Source of the DNA: Aphrocallistes beatrix | Taxonomy: Eukaryota > Porifera > Hexactinellida > Sceptrulophora > Aphrocallistidae | Assembly (NCBI GenBank): GCA_963281255.1 | Contig: OY725503.1 | Span: 1,364,001-1,428,000 of the forward strand | Length of the DNA: 64,000 nucleotides | Reading direction: 5' to 3' | Part shown: piece by piece, positions 52,970 to 62,267 of the stretch | Layout of the letters: every line of letters starts with the position of its first letter | How positions within the stretch are numbered: position 1 is the stretch's first letter | Notes under the pieces: generated by a model | Told to the model about the DNA's origin: nothing | Databases searched by the model: none | The model's input: only the letters and a program-made list of their open reading frames with translations | Position numbers and translations under genes: made by a program

Positions 52970-54540
52970 CTTGATTAAGAAATCATACTCTTGTAGCATA
53001 ACAGCCCAGCGCCGCAGTCTTCCTACACACTTCTGTTTAGCGAGCCATTCTAGAGGCTTGTGGTCTGTGAGTACTTCAAATGGGCGTCCTAATAGGTAAT
53101 GCCTGAAACTTTCACTGATTCTACAACTGCTAAGCACTCTAGTTCAACAGTGCTATAGTTTTTCTCAGCTTTTCTCAATCCTCTACTGTAATAAGCTACC
53201 ACTCTTCCTTCTTGTTCTAAAACTGCGCCTAATCCAGTCCCACTAGCATCCGTACATAATATTAACTTCTTGGAGAAATCGGGACAAACTAATACGGGGT
53301 GCGATGCTAACAATTCCTTTAATCTGTTAAAAGCTATATCAGTTTTTTCCGTCCATTCGAACCAGGGGTTTATCTAGGTGCTCGGGCGGCACTTTTAGGT
53401 ACCAGTCTGGTATCGTCCGAGGAGCCAAGGTGCTTGCAGTGGGGATTCGATTTTGGTACCGGGTTATCACCAACCCTGGAATTACAAAATAAACCCCTGT
53501 TTGGGTGCCATATAACTTTTATCACCTTCGAAAAAGTGCCGGAGTGGAAAGTTCTAGATAAACCCATGATTCGAACACAACATCTTTAGCCAACATCGAA
53601 TTCAATGGTTCGGTTATTGAAGCACATTTGTCAATGTATCTCCGGTAATAGTCCACCAATCCCAGGAATCGCCTTAATTCCTTCTGGCTTTCGGGTGGTA
53701 CCCAATTGACAATTGATTCCACTTTCGAAGGTTCTGGTGACATGCCCATTGAAGAAAAAGTATGACCTAAATATGTAACAGATGATTTTCCAATTTCACA
53801 TTTCTTGCCGCGCAAGGTTAAATTGCTTTTACGGAGCCGTAAGAACTCATCCCTTAGTGCCGTCCTATGCGATTCCATATCCGGCGAAAAAACCAGGATA
53901 TCATCAATGAAATTATCTTTACAATTTCCGAGTCCTTTCAAGATCTGATCCATGACTCTTTGAAAAAAACTTGGTCCACTGGTGAGTCCAAACGGAAGCA
54001 CGTTAAATTCGTAAAGCCCCATTCCGGGCCCTGGGGAAAATGCAGTTTTCTCCTTATCCGATTCCAGGATGGGTATTTGCCAATAGCCTGAATTTAGATC
54101 TAGCTTTGAAAAGAAATTCATCCCACTTAGCTTATCTTGAACCTGATCCGGGAGGGGTAGCGGATATGCATCTTTTTGAGTAATTTTGTTCAAATTCCTG
54201 TAGTAAATACAAAATCGAATAGTACCGTCTTTCTTATTAACCATAACCGGAGGAGCCATCCACGGACTATTTGATACCCTAATAACATATTTTCTTAACA
54301 TCTCAATCTGAGAATTGAGTTCCTGTTGGAAGGATTGAGGTACCATTCTAGGTGGTAATTTTACAGGGTTTGCATTACCAGTTCGTATAGAAAAAGGATC
54401 GACATTTGCTACTCCGGAAACAGACGAGAAAAGATCTTGAAATTCCTCGATAATATCCGAAAACCCTAGAGCTGTAGCTGGATACTCAATAGTTGGTAAA
54501 GTATTATACTTTGGAACAGCTCCTAGGCATTCTCATTCTC
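52970..54540 (-). pseudogene. gypsy RT-RNase H, interrupted by a hAT MITE
   Basis: RT shows PPVMVNKKDGTIRFCIYYRN, LPDQVQDKLSGMNFFSKLDL, PFGLTSGPSFFQRVMDQIL and NFIDDILVFSPDMESHR. The catalytic box is FIDD rather than YVDD, and CIYYRN replaces the usual CIDYRN. RNase H follows with VCPDFSKKLILCTDASGTGL and YYSRGLRKAEKNYSTVELEC, then LTDHKPLEWLAKQK. The frame is cut at 53363-53568 by a 206-bp MITE and shifts again near 53100. The protein ends in unrelated residues where the element is truncated. Confidence 0.85.
53363..53568. mobile_element. hAT-type MITE inside gypsy RT, perfect 8-bp TSD
   Basis: CAGGGGTTTATCTAGGTG at the left and TTCTAGATAAACCCATG at the right. GGCACTTTTAGG and GAAAAAGTGCC are further inverted. 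ATTCGAAC is duplicated exactly (53355-53362; 53569-53576), so the MITE jumped into the gypsy element after the latter had inserted. Confidence 0.92.
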
Positions 54541-55014
54541 CATCTTCAAATTCATCCACTGACTTCACTGCTGCATATACTTCAGGGTAATTTTGTGCGT
54601 GAATTGGACACGAATGGATCCTGAACTCATGATTCTCTTCCAATTCAACTTCCCCCAAAGACTGCATCTTATTTCCTGAGGCAGTTAACAATAGCTGCTC
54701 TGCAGGTGTGGGCCTGGTATCTTTGACTCTTCTAAATATGTCAACCGACATTAAACTGACAGAAGAACCACTATCCAGCATAACTTTGCACTCGATATCT
54801 TCGATTTTCGCTAGAACGTATAAGGGTTGAGCTGGTTTGCACAGCGCGCAACGAATGGTTTATTCATAATTGTACTGTTGTAGAAGTTTGAGTGAGCCAT
54901 GTTTACAACCTCTGGGACCTTGTCTCGGCTCTTCCAACAGGTCCCCGGAAGTTTAAAGCATGTCCAATTGGTGGTTCTTGACAATACTTCATTACGTGTC
55001 CTAATTGATCGCAA
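54533..55014 (-). pseudogene. gypsy aspartic protease region
   Basis: After the gag-pro shift signal the -1 frame reads CWKSRDKVPEVVNMAHS (55000-54900), matching KSRDEVPEILNMARS in the young element. A further frame change leads to MLDSGSSVSLMSVDIF (54781-54735), with the DSG active-site motif. The following residues run into RT in the same frame except for a TGA near 54531. Confidence 0.75.
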
Positions 55015-55804
55015 TTATAACAACGAAGCTGTTTTCTAACAGTACGACTAGAAGAGGGGCAGGCTTGGGCATAATGACCTCTTCCTCCACAAACGAAGTA
55101 TCTCAATTCTCTTGGCTTCCTGCCTTCTGAAAAGATCCGACCATCCCTCTCTGTATTGTGCATGCATAATCACTCCTATCAGTATTAGTCAATGTCATTT
55201 TCTCTGTAATAGCCTTGACCGCTGCGGCTATCGCTTCTTGAGCGAACGCTTTCTCGCACTTGATTTTCTCTTCTTCCTGTTTAGACTCTTTCCCAATGCT
55301 CACGGTAGCTACACCATCTAAATCTTGATTAGAATTCTCGCTGTGCATGCGTATGACCACTTGAGCTCTTTTCAAAGCATCTTCTGTAGTCTTAACATCT
55401 GGGGACACGCGAATATTTTCATAAACGTACCTAGGAAGGCCTCGAATATATTGTTCAAACAGGAGTTGTTTCCTTGCACCTTCAAACATTTCTGGAAAAG
55501 CTTTCTGTAGCAAACGCTTAAGCTCATAAAGATATTTCTGAGGCGTTTCATCTGGGTGCATTGTGCGTTGGTGAAACTCACTTAATGAGGTGAATTTAAT
55601 GAGGTGAACTGTATCGTATACTTTTCTATCATCCGGGTGAAGAGACTTGTATACATCCAATGACTCACCCTTAAGGCATGTTGCTATCATTAGGGCTTTC
55701 TTCTCATCTGGCCATTCGTTGGCTAATGAGCATATTTCGAAATGATCAATAAAATCATCAATATCGCCACTCTCAAATTTGTCGATCTGCACATAATTAG
55801 CCAT
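54903..55804 (-). pseudogene. gypsy gag with zinc knuckles (frameshifted)
   Basis: The first ATG (55802-55804) starts MANYVQIDKFESGDIDDFID, similar along its length to the intact gag at 57541. 55804-55103 covers the capsid-like part. After a frame change near 55110-55160, two knuckles follow: CFVCGGRGHYAQACP-type (first Cys of the motif visible as YFVCGGRGHYAQAC) and CYNCDQLGHVMKYC. TAA is at 54903. The protein forms the particle and binds RNA. Confidence 0.8.
54914..54957 (-). promoter_or_regulatory. Gag-pro -1 frameshift signal, decayed copy
   Basis: On the minus strand the heptamer T TTA AAC (54957-54951) is in the gag frame, followed after 5 nt by GGGACC (54945-54940 complement) that pairs exactly with GGTCCC (54919-54914 complement). 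An inner TTGG/CCGA stem with loop AAGAG lies inside. Same position and spacing as in the young element. Confidence 0.72.
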
Positions 55805-55835
55805 CTCGAGAACCACTCTCTGCTACCAGTATAAC

Positions 55836-57269
55836 AATAGCAAATCGATGCTATTAATTAATATCCAAAGAACACCAAATCAAATACAGTAATGAATACT
55901 TAATAAAGTCCTGCCTATAAACCGCCAAAGAATTTCAATTAGCTATTGAGGCCAATACTGGGTGCATAGGTTTTCTTATGCTATCTTATCCATTGTTTTA
56001 ACTCTTTTAATGAAATCAGAACTGTAGCAGAAATTTTGTTTCGTGATAAATATAATTTACTTCGTATTAAGTCAACTAATCCTGAATGTAAGCTCAATTT
56101 GAATACACAAAGTTCACATTGCTAAAGATTATTACACTTTAATCAATTTCAGTCCGTGTCGTTAAAAGTTATTTTAAGATCGAATTGATTGATCGTAGCA
56201 TATAATACACTTTAATTGTTGTTAACAATCAAATTATAGACTCAAAATAGCTGTATTCAATCATTTATAAGAAATAGAATCGTGTGAATGGGATTATAAA
56301 AGGCTGATACGTAATTGATTGGTTCTCACATAAACCAATGAATTTCAATCACAAATAGTCCTTTTGATTGTATGCATAAGTCACTACTATTTTATTCCAA
56401 TGTATTTGCATTATAAAATAATCGAATTTGATTGTCAGCACATTTTGTCACCTATCTCGGCGAGGTGTGAACATTTCGCTTAGATCTTCGAACTCCCTTC
56501 AAGTTTCATTATTAATTACCTGTGTGCCAAATTTCACTTTTCTAGCACCTCCCAGTTCCTCAATCAATTCGCACAAACAAAAAGAACATTGCGTTTTAAT
56601 ATATAAGATGTTTCTATATTGAATATATAGTGATTGTGTTGGAAAAGCATGCAAGTTATTTGGTTGACCAAATTATTCGGTTTGACCGTTATTTGGTTGA
56701 CCAAATTATTTGGTCTGACCATTATTCGGTTAAATTGGTATTTGGTTGAACGGTTTCAACCTTGGTTTTTTCCAATGGAATTTTTAGAACAGGCTTGACA
56801 TTCAAAATCGATCGGATACAGTCTACTTTTGCAATAACTATTCATATGACCACCACCAAAACACATGTTATTTTCTAATGTATGTGATGAATTACAAAAT
56901 AATGAGCATACAGGAACGAACAGATGGCTTGAATGGCTTGCCACGATGCTCATCCCGGGATTTAATATTCTACACAATAAATGTGTTTGATAAATTATTG
57001 GAAATTAATTTGATCTGTCAGATCATAATTTAATTGAAAGTGATATTATTTTACGAATGTAGGTACTCTAGGGCCCGAATTAAACGCCCCCCTGCTTATT
57101 AATTTATGGATTTCTTCCACTTCCGCGCTTATTCCAACGTCCCACGTTTATAAAATTTCATATATTGATTTTGAAATATTCAGTTGAAACCCCAAAATAA
57201 TTTTCAGGTGGGTATTTGGGAGCCCCATACATTTTTGTCCTGGATAAGACTGATAAGACGATTCAATCA
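55836..57269. other. 5' flank of decayed gypsy and MITE fragments, no gene
   Basis: The LTR of the decayed element should end at 55836, but no matching 3' LTR exists to define it. 56016-56145 is the partner of 52011-52150. 56630-56765 resembles the CAAATAATTTGGTT MITEs at 40.4 kb and ends GGTTTCAACCTTGG. The rest is AT-rich with no coding signal. Confidence 0.45.
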
Positions 57270-57355
57270 TAATGTACAACGAGCCCTTTTCTGAGGAAAT
57301 TTAGGCAATTTTATCACCTGTTTTATAGTTATAATCCATCATTTAGTCTAATTAT

Positions 57356-57514
57356 AATAATGTTAATTCAGAACTTGTTAAGTAACCAAAGTTAACTATT
57401 AAGTAGATAGGATTACTGGAGATTATTTGAGAATTGATGATATATATATCGTAGTAATTATTGGTTGCATTGTTGATTGATATTAAAACTATAGATTATA
57501 GATCCACATTATAT
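57356..57514 (+). repeat. 5' LTR of the young gypsy element
   Basis: Starts AATAATGTTAATTCAGAAC and ends GATCCACATTATAT. It contains a TATATATATCG stretch near the middle that could act as TATA box. The exact ends are ambiguous by a few bases because the flanks are also AT-rich; TGTTAATTC would be the alternative start. Confidence 0.85.
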
Positions 57515-57530
57515 TGGTAGCAGAGAGTGG
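57515..57530 (+). promoter_or_regulatory. Primer-binding site, initiator-Met tRNA type
   Basis: TGGTAGCAGAGAGTGG directly follows the 5' LTR. Animal initiator tRNA-Met 3' ends give TGGTAGCAGAGGATGG, so 14 of 16 positions agree. The decayed element at 55820-55835 has the same sequence. Confidence 0.75.
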
Positions 57531-57540
57531 TTACTGAGCC

Positions 57541-58473
57541 ATGGCGAATCCAGTACAAGTAGACAAATTTGAGGGAGGCGATGTTGACGAATTCATTGAG
57601 CATTTCGAAATTTGTGCCCTTGCGAATGGTTGGGAGACGGAGAAAAAAGCACTGATGATAGCTACTTGTTTGAAAGGAGAAGCACTCGAGGTATACAAGA
57701 CTGTGAATACTGAGGGGAGGAAAGATTATGGAATAGTAAAGGAGACGCTTCAAAATGCTTTCAAAGCGGAGGATCAGAGATTCACTGCTCTGAGTGAATT
57801 CCATCAGAGATCTATGTTTCCTAATGAGACGCCACAGAGGTATCTTTTTCAATTGAAACGTTTGCTTAATAAAGCATTTCCAGAGATGGATGATCAGGCC
57901 AAAGAGCAATTGATTTTTGAACAGTTTATCCGAGGCCTTCCGAAAGCCGTGTATGAAAATATCCGTATATCCCCGGATATAAAGACTTGCCAGGATGCTT
58001 TAAAAAGAGCTCAGGTATTGATTCGAATGCACAACGAAATTCCAGAGAGTCAACCAGAGCTGGTAGCGTCCGTACAGATGAAGGAAGAAGCACACAGGGT
58101 TGTTCAAGCTAGGGATGAGGGTAGTGGTACTATATCGAAAGATGCTGCTATTGAAGAGGCAGTAAGCATGATCACAGCACAGTTTAAGTCGTCCAAAATT
58201 AAGGAGAGAGATTATTATACTTGTGCTACAAGGCGAGGATTTGGAAGTCGTCGGTCTTATGATGGGAAACAGCGGAAATTAATTTGTTACGAATGCCAGG
58301 GTGAAGGACATTACGCAGAAGAATGTCCCGGTAGAAGAAAACCTAAAATTCGATGTTACCATTGCGGTCGTTTGGGGCACATAATGCGAAACTGTACGGA
58401 ATCAGCAATAGGGCAGACTTTAAACGAGAAGGGGCCTATCGGAAGAGCCGAGATGAGGTCCCAGAAATATTAA
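57541..58473 (+). CDS. gypsy gag, 310 aa, two zinc knuckles
   Basis: Starts at ATG 57541, 27 bases beyond the LTR. Residues 1-170 form an alpha-helical capsid-like region (DKFEGGDVDEFIEHFEICAL; FHQRSMFPNETPQRYLFQLK; LIFEQFIRGLPKAVYENIRI). Two CCHC knuckles follow: CYECQGEGHYAEEC from residue 249 and CYHCGRLGHIMRNC from residue 272. The stop is TAA at 58471-58473. The product packages the RNA into virus-like particles. The 3' end overlaps the protease frame and contains the frameshift signal. Confidence 0.92.
   Translation: MANPVQVDKFEGGDVDEFIEHFEICALANGWETEKKALMIATCLKGEALEVYKTVNTEGRKDYGIVKETLQNAFKAEDQRFTALSEFHQRSMFPNETPQRYLFQLKRLLNKAFPEMDDQAKEQLIFEQFIRGLPKAVYENIRISPDIKTCQDALKRAQVLIRMHNEIPESQPELVASVQMKEEAHRVVQARDEGSGTISKDAAIEEAVSMITAQFKSSKIKERDYYTCATRRGFGSRRSYDGKQRKLICYECQGEGHYAEECPGRRKPKIRCYHCGRLGHIMRNCTESAIGQTLNEKGPIGRAEMRSQKY
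58419..58462 (+). promoter_or_regulatory. -1 ribosomal frameshift signal between gag and protease
   Basis: The heptamer T TTA AAC (58419-58425) lies in the gag frame in the X XXY YYZ arrangement, the same slippery sequence used by several RNA viruses. Five nucleotides later GGGGCC (58431-58436) can pair with GGTCCC (58457-58462, one G-U), with an inner TCGG/CCGA stem (58439-58442/58448-58451) and AAGAG loop. Slipping back one base at AAC enters the protease frame, which continues as REGAYRKSRDE. Confidence 0.85.
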
Positions 58474-59171
58474 ACATGGCTCGATCTGAAATTCAATTTA
58501 CTTCAAGTTCCGACGATTATGTAGCTCTATGCAAGGATATGGAGTCTCTTCACATTGTGACTAGAATTGGGGGAATCAATTGTTATACTATAATGGATAG
58601 TGGTTCCACTGTAAGTTTACTATCAATAAATAGTTTCAGGAAAATGCGGTCTGTTAATTCCTATCCTACGAAGCAATCCTTGGCTATGGCATCTGGAAAT
58701 TTGATGGAAACTATCTCTGAAGCAGAATTAGAAATATATATAGGTGGTCTCCAAACTACGCAGAAATTCATCGTTGTTTCATCCTTAATCACAGACTGTA
58801 TCCTGGGGGTTGATTTCTTGGTTCGTCACGAAATACATCTTAACTTTGCGGACCGAATGGTGGTGGGACCGATTATAGGTAATTTGCATGCTGAAAAACA
58901 ACCAAAGACAGCTAGTAACAGTCTATGTCCTGTCCATATAGAAGGAATATCTGAGTTTTTCTCTGTTTCTACCATCGTAGATAGTGCAGACGTGGAAGAC
59001 GATTGGGAGTGTCGTTGTGCTGTTCCGAAATATGGAAATGATCCAAAATATGAATTACCGGTATGTAGTGAAGAATTTACGGATATTTGGAAACGTTTCG
59101 AGACTTATTTAATTCAATTCCGAGTATTGCTAAAGAGTTCCGAATTCATACATCAAATAACATTCCTGTAA
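58425..59171 (+). CDS. gypsy protease (in -1 frame from gag)
   Basis: Reached by -1 slippage at 58419-58425, the frame continues to TAA at 59169-59171. The retropepsin motif is NCYTIMDSGSTVSLLS (DSG in place of the commoner DTG, Asp near 58593), and the flap-end motif ILGVDFL lies near 58800. The enzyme cleaves the Gag-Pol polyprotein. In the related decayed copy this frame runs on into RT; here it ends early because of a shift near 59085-59095. Confidence 0.85.
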   Translation, partial: REGAYRKSRDEVPEILNMARSEIQFTSSSDDYVALCKDMESLHIVTRIGGINCYTIMDSGSTVSLLSINSFRKMRSVNSYPTKQSLAMASGNLMETISEAELEIYIGGLQTTQKFIVVSSLITDCILGVDFLVRHEIHLNFADRMVVGPIIGNLHAEKQPKTASNSLCPVHIEGISEFFSVSTIVDSADVEDDWECRCAVPKYGNDPKYELPVCSEEFTDIWKRFETYLIQFRVLLKSSEFIHQITFL

Positions 59172-62100
59172 GAACACCTCCAAGAATGATTCCACAAGCG
59201 TACAGATCAGAAGTAGGTAAACAAATAAATGATATGTTGGATCGAAATATTATACGGATATCCAGTAGCCCTTACCTTTCACCACCAGTGATTGTCGGAA
59301 AGAAGGATGGCGGTATACGCTTTTGTATTGATTATCGAAACCTTAATAAAATCACACAGAAAGATGCTTACCCGCTACCATTACCCGATCAAGTGCAAGA
59401 TAAATTAAATGGTATGCGTTACTTTACTAAGTTGGATTTGAATTCGGGTTACTGGCAAATTCCGGTAGCAGAAGATGACCGTGAGAAAACAGCTTTTTCA
59501 GTGGGACCTGGTATTGGACTCTTTGAATTTAACGTCCTCCCATTCGGACTTACGGGGGTGCCCAGTGCTTGTCAACGCATCATGGACCAAGTCATGCATG
59601 GACTCGAACGAAATACTGACAATTTCATTGATGATATATTAATCTTTTCGCCGGACGCATTCTCTCATCGGAAAATATTGCAAGATGTTTTTCAAAGACT
59701 CAGAATAAAGAAATTAACTCTTCGTGGAAAGAAGTGTGAGATAGGGAGGAGAAAGATTAATTACCTCGGACACACGTTTTCAAGTTCTGGAATGTCTCCT
59801 GATCAGTCTAAGATCGAGTCTATTGTTCAGTGGCCACGACCTTCTAATCAAAAAGAACTCAAACAATTTTTGGGGTTGGCAGGGTATTATAGAAGATACA
59901 TAAATAATTTCGCTTCAATTTCAAATCCATTGAATGATTTATTAAGAAAAGAAGTAAATTTTGAATGGACTAAAAACACAGAAAGTGCATTTTTGGATCT
60001 TAAAAACAAGCTCTCTTCAGGACCTGTTTTAGTTTGTCCGAATTTCACCTGCCCATTTACACTGTGCACCGATGCAAGTTCTCTAGGTTTAGGTGCAGTA
60101 CTGGAGCAGAATGGACATGCTGTTGCTTATTATTCGCGTTCTTTAAAAAGTGCTGAAAAGAATTATAGTGTCATCGAGCAAGAATGTCTTGCTATTGTCG
60201 AAGCATTGAAACGATTTCGACATTACTTGCTAGGGAGGAGGTTTCAGATTCTTACAGATCACAAGCCACTCGAGTGGCTTGCTAACCAAAAAAGTATTGG
60301 TCGTCTATGGAGGTGGGCAGTAATTCTACAGGAATATGATTTTATAGTAAAATATCTTCAAGGCAAGGAAAACAATAATGCAGACGCACTGTCAAGAATA
60401 CTTTCGATTGATGGCGAACCTGTAGAGTCTATACAAGCAGATAACGGCAACAGAGAAACAAATTTCCAGATTAATAGTTGGAAGCATACGGCAGTAACTG
60501 AATTAACTAGAATACCATCTATGTCCCGTGTTCAGGCAGAACAATTACGAGATCAAAACATTTCGAGAATAATGAAGGAAATTGAAATTGTTCCGTTACC
60601 TAAACGGTTCTCTGGGTTAGAATGGGACCAGCCTGAGTTTAAAAGGTACAAGCAAATTCAGCATCAATTACAGTTAATGAACGGTGTTTTGGTTCGCAGC
60701 TACAAGATCGAACCATTTTCCGATACCAGCACTGTGACTGTCATTCCAGACACCATGAAAAGAGAGATACTAAGTCAAGTTCACGATGAAGCTGGGCACC
60801 AAGGAATGGAGAGAACATTGAGTCGATTGAAATTAGTTGGTTATTGGGTTAATATGGCATCAGATGTAGTAAATTATGTTGCATCATGCGAAGTTTGTCA
60901 GAAGGCAAAGCTTCCTCTTCCTACTAGAGCACCACTTCAAAACACACCGATAGGTCGTACGATGCAATTGTTTCAGGTTGATGTACTCGAAGTTCCTCTC
61001 AGCAGTAAAGGGAATAGATACCTATTGGTGGCAGAAGATGCATTTTCAAAATGGATAGAATGTTTTCCTATGAAGGACCAAAAGGCGGAAACTATTACTA
61101 ACTTGTTGGTTGAGGTCTTTGCCAGATTAGGAACACCAGAGTTTCTGCATTCTGACCAAGGCCGGAATTTTGAATCTTCGCTACTAAAAGAAACGTGTAA
61201 AACACTTGGAATCCAAAAAACACGTACCACCGCATATCATCCACAAGGGAACGCTCTAGTAGAGCGCGGGAACCGTACAGTTCTCCAGATGTTAAGATGC
61301 TATGTGGATAAAAGTAATGAGTGGGAGGAATTTCTTCCATTAGTGCTCTACGCTTACAGAACGACTAAACATTCTTCAACTGGTATAACACCATTTGAAC
61401 TAATGTATGGGCGAGATCCCCCTAACGTGATACATCATGAAAAACCTGCAGAGCATAATCCTAGTTCATATGAATTGTTTCTGCGTAAAAAGTTGGCAGA
61501 ACTTCGTGGATTCGTAGAAGGTAACATAATCGAAGCCCAAAAACGCCAGAAGAAATATTACGACTCCCTGTCAAGGCTGACTGTTTTTACAAGGGGAGAT
61601 CCGGTTTGGCTATCAATACCTCATGGAGGGGTATCTAGGAAACTAGATAGCAAGTGGGAGGGTGGATGGGAAATTATAGAGATGAAGAGTCCAGTATCAG
61701 CAAAAATTCAAAATAGGGACGGCTCAACTCGCGTAGTTCACATTAATCGCTTACAGCATCGTAATTTGCGGTCCGATGGATTACTAGGCAGGGCTATAGT
61801 ACATGATCAGCTAGATGATTCAAATAACAAATTGACCAGTGAACCATTCGAGAGAAGTGAAAGGGTGATAGGTAGAATTCCTGTACGAGATTCAAGTAGG
61901 TGCACACCAGAAGTTAGCAGGGGAAGCATACCCAGGGTAACTGAGGGAAGTTATGAAAACACCTTGGAAGGAAGAGAATACGAAGGGAGCATAGAAGAAG
62001 TCCTGGACAATTCAGTCGATAGTTCCAGAGAATTTGAAATTTCGTCTCATAGCATGGGGGAAGATACTAGTTTTTCTATGGAATCCCCGAATCCGATTAT

Positions 62101-62227
62101 TAGTAGCCCAGGGAAATGGAACGACTCACTCAACAGAGGATTGTCCACACCATTGAAGAGCCCTGTGCGCCGTTCGCAACGTGTTCGGAGGTTACCTAAA
62201 TACTTAGGAGATTATGTTGTAGATTAA
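59072..62227 (+). CDS. gypsy reverse transcriptase-RNase H-integrase
   Basis: The frame is open from 59072 (first Met-like codon is TTG 59087) to TAA 62225-62227, about 1,050 residues. Counting from 59087: RT about 50-230 with GGIRFCIDYRNLNKI, LPFGLTGVPSACQR and catalytic NFIDDIL (Asp182-Asp183; FIDD rather than YxDD); RNase H about 320-430 with LCTDASSLGLGAVLEQ and TDHKPLEWL; integrase zinc finger HDEAGHQG to CEVCQKAK (about 565-605); integrase core with VDVLEV, SDQGRNFES and HPQGNALVERGN (Asp, Asp, Glu near 632, 688, 723); then a GPY/F-like module. The roughly 170-residue tail ends RRSQRVRRLPKYLGDYV. It makes cDNA and inserts it into the genome. Confidence 0.9.
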   Translation, partial: RIYGYLETFRDLFNSIPSIAKEFRIHTSNNIPVRTPPRMIPQAYRSEVGKQINDMLDRNIIRISSSPYLSPPVIVGKKDGGIRFCIDYRNLNKITQKDAYPLPLPDQVQDKLNGMRYFTKLDLNSGYWQIPVAEDDREKTAFSVGPGIGLFEFNVLPFGLTGVPSACQRIMDQVMHGLERNTDNFIDDILIFSPDAFSHRKILQDVFQRLRIKKLTLRGKKCEIGRRKINYLGHTFSSSGMSPDQSKIESIVQWPRPSNQKELKQFLGLAGYYRRYINNFASISNPLNDLLRKEVNFEWTKNTESAFLDLKNKLSSGPVLVCPNFTCPFTLCTDASSLGLGAVLEQNGHAVAYYSRSLKSAEKNYSVIEQECLAIVEALKRFRHYLLGRRFQILTDHKPLEWLANQKSIGRLWRWAVILQEYDFIVKYLQGKENNNADALSRILSIDGEPVESIQADNGNRETNFQINSWKHTAVTELTRIPSMSRVQAEQLRDQNISRIMKEIEIVPLPKRFSGLEWDQPEFKRYKQIQHQLQLMNGVLVRSYKIEPFSDTSTVTVIPDTMKREILSQVHDEAGHQGMERTLSRLKLVGYWVNMASDVVNYVASCEVCQKAKLPLPTRAPLQNTPIGRTMQLFQVDVLEVPLSSKGNRYLLVAEDAFSKWIECFPMKDQKAETITNLLVEVFARLGTPEFLHSDQGRNFESSLLKETCKTLGIQKTRTTAYHPQGNALVERGNRTVLQMLRCYVDKSNEWEEFLPLVLYAYRTTKHSSTGITPFELMYGRDPPNVIHHEKPAEHNPSSYELFLRKKLAELRGFVEGNIIEAQKRQKKYYDSLSRLTVFTRGDPVWLSIPHGGVSRKLDSKWEGGWEIIEMKSPVSAKIQNRDGSTRVVHINRLQHRNLRSDGLLGRAIVHDQLDDSNNKLTSEPFERSERVIGRIPVRDSSRCTPEVSRGSIPRVTEGSYENTLEGREYEGSIEEVLDNSVDSSREFEISSHSMGEDTSFSMESPNPIISSPGKWNDSLNRGLSTPLKSPVRRSQRVRRLPKYLGDYVVD

Positions 62228-62254
62228 CTCGAGGGCGAGTTCGTAAATCTTGAG

Positions 62255-62267
62255 GAAGGAGATATAT
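62255..62267 (+). promoter_or_regulatory. Polypurine tract before 3' LTR
   Basis: GAGGAAGGAGATATATA immediately precedes the 3' LTR. Purine-rich GAGGAAGGAGA is the likely plus-strand primer. It lies about 25 bases beyond the pol stop. Confidence 0.65.

Larger units (their letters stand above)
52966..55835 (-). mobile_element. Decayed Ty3/gypsy element, 3' part lost
   Basis: From right to left: a primer-binding site (TGGTAGCAGAGAGTGG, 55820-55835) like that of the young element, gag (55804-54903), protease (about 54790-54540), RT (54540-53580) and RNase H (to about 52970), where it stops abruptly at a hAT-type segment. Integrase and 3' LTR are missing. Frame breaks occur in gag, in protease (in-frame TGA near 54531) and in RT. 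It has the same domain order as, and clear protein similarity to, the element at 57356-62426, so both belong to one lineage. Confidence 0.85.

Noticed and set aside
52011-56145. LTR pair of the decayed gypsy element
   Set aside because: The right copy begins 180 bp beyond the primer-binding site, and the sequence between has no partner on the left.
57496-57909. 137-codon minus-strand frame over gag
   Set aside because: Antisense of the gypsy gag, which has capsid-like sequence and zinc knuckles on the plus strand.
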